Assembly: GCA_044507525.1 (NCBI GenBank)
Contig: JBIQJM010000006.1
Location: forward strand, 17,700 to 81,699
Direction of reading: 5' to 3'
Length of the DNA stretch: 64,000 bases
DNA from: Zeimonas sp044507525
Lineage (GTDB): Bacteria > Pseudomonadota > Gammaproteobacteria > Burkholderiales > Burkholderiaceae_E
Below the pieces are notes generated by a model. That model had not been told where the DNA came from, searched no databases, and saw only the letters and a program-made list of their open reading frames with translations. How positions within the stretch are numbered: the stretch's first letter is position 1; each line of letters opens with the position of its first letter. The translations under genes were made by a program, and so were the position numbers. Positions 61,774-64,000 of the stretch are shown in pieces.

Positions 61774-62997
61774 TCAGTGCCGCATCGAGCTGCCGCGTTC
61801 CTCGACGAACAGCGTGAGCACGCCCGTGTATCCGTAGATGCGGTCGTGGGCGATCTCGCCGTTGGCGAAGAAGCCGACGAGCGGGATCTCGCCGAGGTTG
61901 TGCGAGACGATGCCGAGCTCCGCGCCGGGCGCGCCGAACAGGTGTTCGCCGCGCGCGACGCAGGAGACGTAGTGTCCGCCGAGCACGTCCAGCCCGCCCG
62001 ACTCGAGCTCCTCGCGCAGTTCGGTGCAGATGCGGACGAGATCGGTGCGCGCCGCCTGCTGGTCGCGCGTGCAGAACACGGCCCGATCGCCTTCTTGCGG
62101 GATCGTCGACACCGCGAGCACGCGGTTCTGCGGATCGATGCCGAGGACGTTGCGCACGACGAAATCGCCGAAGCCGACCTTGCGCTGGGGCTGCGGCGCG
62201 GCGAAGCCGATCATCAGCCCGCGCGACAGCCGCTCTGCCGGCAGCGAGCGCAGGATCTCCTCGCCGTCGCGCGATTGGCGCGCCTCGTCGGGCACCTCGA
62301 GGTCCTCGAGCAGCACGTCGAGCGCCGGGCGCTCGTCGAGCCGCTCGATGTAGTGCGCAGTGCACGACGAGACGACGTGCTCGCGCGCGATCGGCGTGCA
62401 GCCCTGCGTGACCCGCGACAATATTTTCACTTTCTCGCCGAAGGCGACGCCCGAGAGACCGCCGTGGACGAGCCCGCCGGCCAGCTGCGGGCCGCGCGAT
62501 TCGAGGCCGCCGACCAGTCCGCCGAACAGGAAGCCGGTGCCGATGCGTCGGGCGAGCCCGGCGATCGCTTCCTGCAGCGACGCGCTCGTCGAGTCGGCGT
62601 GCACCAGAGCCGTCGAGGCGCGCACGTCTACGCGGTCGTCGTCGATCGCGGGCAGCCGTTGCGTTCCGGAAAACACCCGCCAGCTGTCGGCGGGCAGCTC
62701 GCAGATCATCGCGACGAGCGCCGGTTCCTCCGCGTATTCCGCGCCCGCGACGCATACGCCGTGGGCGGCCGCGCCCACCCAGCGCACGCCGGGAAAGCGT
62801 TCGCCGAGCGCCGAGGCGATCGACTGCAGCCGATCGGAGAGTCCTTCGGTGACGTAGAGCAGCCCGAGGCCGGCGACGAGTGCACCGTCGACTGCCGGCT
62901 CGCGTGCGGACAGTTGCGCGGCCACGAGACGCGTGAGCTGCTGCCAGTCGGCGTGCGCCGCGTGACCGTGTCGGAAGGTGCGAGTCGATAGAGTCAT
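61774..62997 (-). CDS. FIST N- and C-domain sensor protein
   Basis: 407 residues. FIST_N (about 35-230: GALVAGLGLLYVTEGLSDRLQSI; GFLFGGLVGGLESRG; GGLVHGGLSGVAFGE) and FIST_C (about 240-390: GLDVLGGHYVSCVARGEHLFG; LVGFFANGEIAHDRIYGYTGVL). FIST domains are sensory modules thought to bind small ligands such as amino acids. There is no attached kinase, cyclase or receptor domain, so an unknown partner must carry the signal. Start 62997 lacks a strong ribosome site. The 158 nt to the next gene contains only the rfaE2 promoter. Confidence 0.9.
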   Translation of the reverse strand: MTLSTRTFRHGHAAHADWQQLTRLVAAQLSAREPAVDGALVAGLGLLYVTEGLSDRLQSIASALGERFPGVRWVGAAAHGVCVAGAEYAEEPALVAMICELPADSWRVFSGTQRLPAIDDDRVDVRASTALVHADSTSASLQEAIAGLARRIGTGFLFGGLVGGLESRGPQLAGGLVHGGLSGVAFGEKVKILSRVTQGCTPIAREHVVSSCTAHYIERLDERPALDVLLEDLEVPDEARQSRDGEEILRSLPAERLSRGLMIGFAAPQPQRKVGFGDFVVRNVLGIDPQNRVLAVSTIPQEGDRAVFCTRDQQAARTDLVRICTELREELESGGLDVLGGHYVSCVARGEHLFGAPGAELGIVSHNLGEIPLVGFFANGEIAHDRIYGYTGVLTLFVEERGSSMRH

Positions 62998-63052
62998 CTC
63001 GATGCGTCGCTCGTTCGTTGCGCCCCTTTCGGAGAAGTGTCTCGCGAAACAC

Positions 63053-63832
63053 TCACCGGGCGGGCCGCCGGCCGCGGCGGCCGGGTTGCGGTTCGTCGCT
63101 CGACGACGTCTTGCGCGTCTTCTCGCCGGATGGCGTCTTGCTGCTGCGAGCAACTGGTGCGCCTCCCCGCGACGCGCGCGCCGTCGAAGCGCCGGCCGCC
63201 GATGCGCCTGCGCCCGCCGATCCGGCGCCGAGCGCAGCGGAAGCGATCTGGTTGAACTGGCGGTTCAGCAGATCCCACCACGCAGCCGCATCGAGCCCCG
63301 GCGCCGCCGGCGCCGGCGCGGACTTCGGCGGCGCCTCTCCGCTCGCCGCGGCGGCCATCTCGTCGGCGGGCGTACGCGCCGCGCCCTGCGACGCCGCCGC
63401 CGCCGGGATCGATGCTTCGCCCGAGGTCGGGTCCGGGGCCGTTGCGCCCGACATCGCCCCGGCGGCGACGTTCGCCATCGCCTGCGCGAGCGCCTGCGCG
63501 CCCGGCAGGGCCTGCGCCTGCGAGCCGAGCATGTCGCCGTAGGCCCTCAGCGTGGCGAGCGTGCCGCGCTGGATCTCCAGCGCCCGCACGCTCGCCTCGA
63601 GCAGGTTCAGGTTCATCCGCAGCCATTGCTCGACCGCCTTGAGGTCGGCGATGCGGCGGTCTAGCTCGTCGACATCGGCGGTCGGCGCGAGCGACGACGG
63701 CACGCCGAAAGACGACCACGCGTTCCTCACGAACTCCACGGTATCGAGCAGGCTGCCGACGTCGAGCGCGCCGAGCCCCATGCCCGGCAGCCCGGTCGGA
63801 CCCCGACCCGAGGTTCCGTCGGTGTTTGTCAT
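63053..63832 (-). CDS. phaM: PhaM-type polyhydroxyalkanoate granule regulatory protein
   Basis: 259 residues. The N-terminal family region (about 12-110) contains LGALDVGSLLDTVEFVRNAW, LDRRIADLKAVEQWLRMNLN and LLEASVRALEIQRGTLA, followed by an Ala/Pro-rich linker and a basic tail (KTPSGEKTRKTSSS, GRRGRRPAR). In Ralstonia, PhaM activates PHA synthase and links granules to DNA through its basic C-terminus. Start 63832 has GGAGG 6 nt upstream. It implies that the organism stores polyhydroxyalkanoate. Confidence 0.88.
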   Translation of the reverse strand: MTNTDGTSGRGPTGLPGMGLGALDVGSLLDTVEFVRNAWSSFGVPSSLAPTADVDELDRRIADLKAVEQWLRMNLNLLEASVRALEIQRGTLATLRAYGDMLGSQAQALPGAQALAQAMANVAAGAMSGATAPDPTSGEASIPAAAASQGAARTPADEMAAAASGEAPPKSAPAPAAPGLDAAAWWDLLNRQFNQIASAALGAGSAGAGASAAGASTARASRGGAPVARSSKTPSGEKTRKTSSSDEPQPGRRGRRPAR

Positions 63833-63925
63833 CTGGGCCTCCGTTCGTCGTGCGTTGCGGGACGGAACCGATTGTCCGGCCGCGCCGGCCCGACGCACGC
63901 CGGCGAGCGGAGGCCATCGGCAAAA

Positions 63926-63955
63926 TTGACACCGCCGCCGGTGCGGGGCCATAAT
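63926..63955 (+). promoter_or_regulatory. Strong sigma70 promoter of tRNA-Tyr
   Basis: A perfect -35 TTGACA (63926-63931), an 18-nt spacer and a -10 CATAAT (63950-63955), with the tRNA beginning 12 nt after the -10. It is the only full consensus-like -35/-10 pair I found in the window, as expected for a stable RNA gene. Confidence 0.8.
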
Positions 63956-63967
63956 TCGCGGTTCCCC

Positions 63968-64000
63968 GGAGGGGTGCCCGAGTGGCTAAAGGGGGCAGAC
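63968..64000 (+). tRNA. tRNA-Tyr (GUA), 5' part, cut by the window end
   Basis: GGAGGGGTGCCCGAGTGG begins a class II tRNA: acceptor strand GGAGGGG, then the D-arm, then AAAGGGGGCAGAC, which leads into the anticodon stem of bacterial tRNA-Tyr (GCAGAC before TGTAAATC). The anticodon is outside the window, so tRNA-Tyr is inferred from the stem sequence; tRNA-Ser would be the alternative class II tRNA. Confidence 0.75.

Noticed and set aside
63968..64000. Reading the terminal tRNA as tRNA-Ser
   Set aside because: The acceptor and D-arm bases alone fit several class II tRNAs, but the GGGGGCAGAC leading into the anticodon arm fits tRNA-Tyr better.

Overview
The window is one continuous stretch of a GC-rich chromosome from a betaproteobacterium, most likely Burkholderiales. 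The evidence for this placement is gene order: argS-SPOR-dsbA, rsmI/lpoA-yraN-diaA-dolP, dacA-dat-ybeD-lipB-lipA, birA-SPOR-rfaE2, and a PhaM-type polyhydroxyalkanoate granule protein. The window is densely coding, and many genes overlap by 4 nt (ATGA, GTGA, TTGA). I see no insertion sequence, prophage, CRISPR array or rRNA. The only RNA gene is the first 33 nt of a tRNA-Tyr at the right edge.

Layout. 1-14918: an alpha-glucan/trehalose operon on the + strand: glgE (5' end cut off by the window), a treS-maltokinase fusion, a small five-helix membrane protein, glgX, treZ and a malQ-treY fusion. Together these interconvert maltose, trehalose, maltose-1-phosphate and alpha-glucan. 14953-18370: an enoyl-CoA hydratase, a soluble PAS-PAS hybrid histidine kinase and an Lrp-type regulator. 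18519-25744: fused indolepyruvate ferredoxin oxidoreductase divergent from lrp, a cystathionine beta-lyase, and an RCK-type potassium channel downstream of a small membrane protein. 26020-32980: an acyl-CoA synthetase, argS, a SPOR protein, dsbA, a BtuF-like protein and rlpA. 32988-36834: rsmI divergent from lpoA-yraN-diaA-dolP, as in Escherichia coli. 37058-41787: lemA, an M48 peptidase with a long extra C-terminal region, and an AtuA-like DUF1446 protein.

41784-52262 is the main catabolic island: glyoxalase and LysR regulator on the - strand; MaoC-type hydratase, acyl-CoA dehydrogenase, CaiB-type CoA-transferase, MmgE/PrpD protein, CitE-type lyase and a methyltransferase on the + strand; and a DctP-DctQ-DctM TRAP transporter on the - strand. 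This gene set matches, from memory, the itaconate degradation locus of Pseudomonas aeruginosa. The expected route is itaconate to itaconyl-CoA to citramalyl-CoA to acetyl-CoA plus pyruvate.

52416-63832 is mostly housekeeping: lipoate synthesis (lipA, lipB), a D-amino-acid transaminase and a D,D-carboxypeptidase; a ferredoxin/hydrolase/unknown-protein operon; a VanZ-like protein, birA, a SPOR-like protein, an RfaE2-type adenylyltransferase, a FIST sensor protein and phaM.

Two regulatory patterns recur. Several genes have a -10 hexamer only 6-8 nt before the ATG and no Shine-Dalgarno sequence (argS, ferredoxin, birA, possibly the acyl-CoA synthetase), which implies leaderless mRNAs. Six -10 boxes are followed directly by CG (TAnnATCG). 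No stretch longer than 300 nt is without a gene; the longest gap, between dolP and lemA, is 223 nt.
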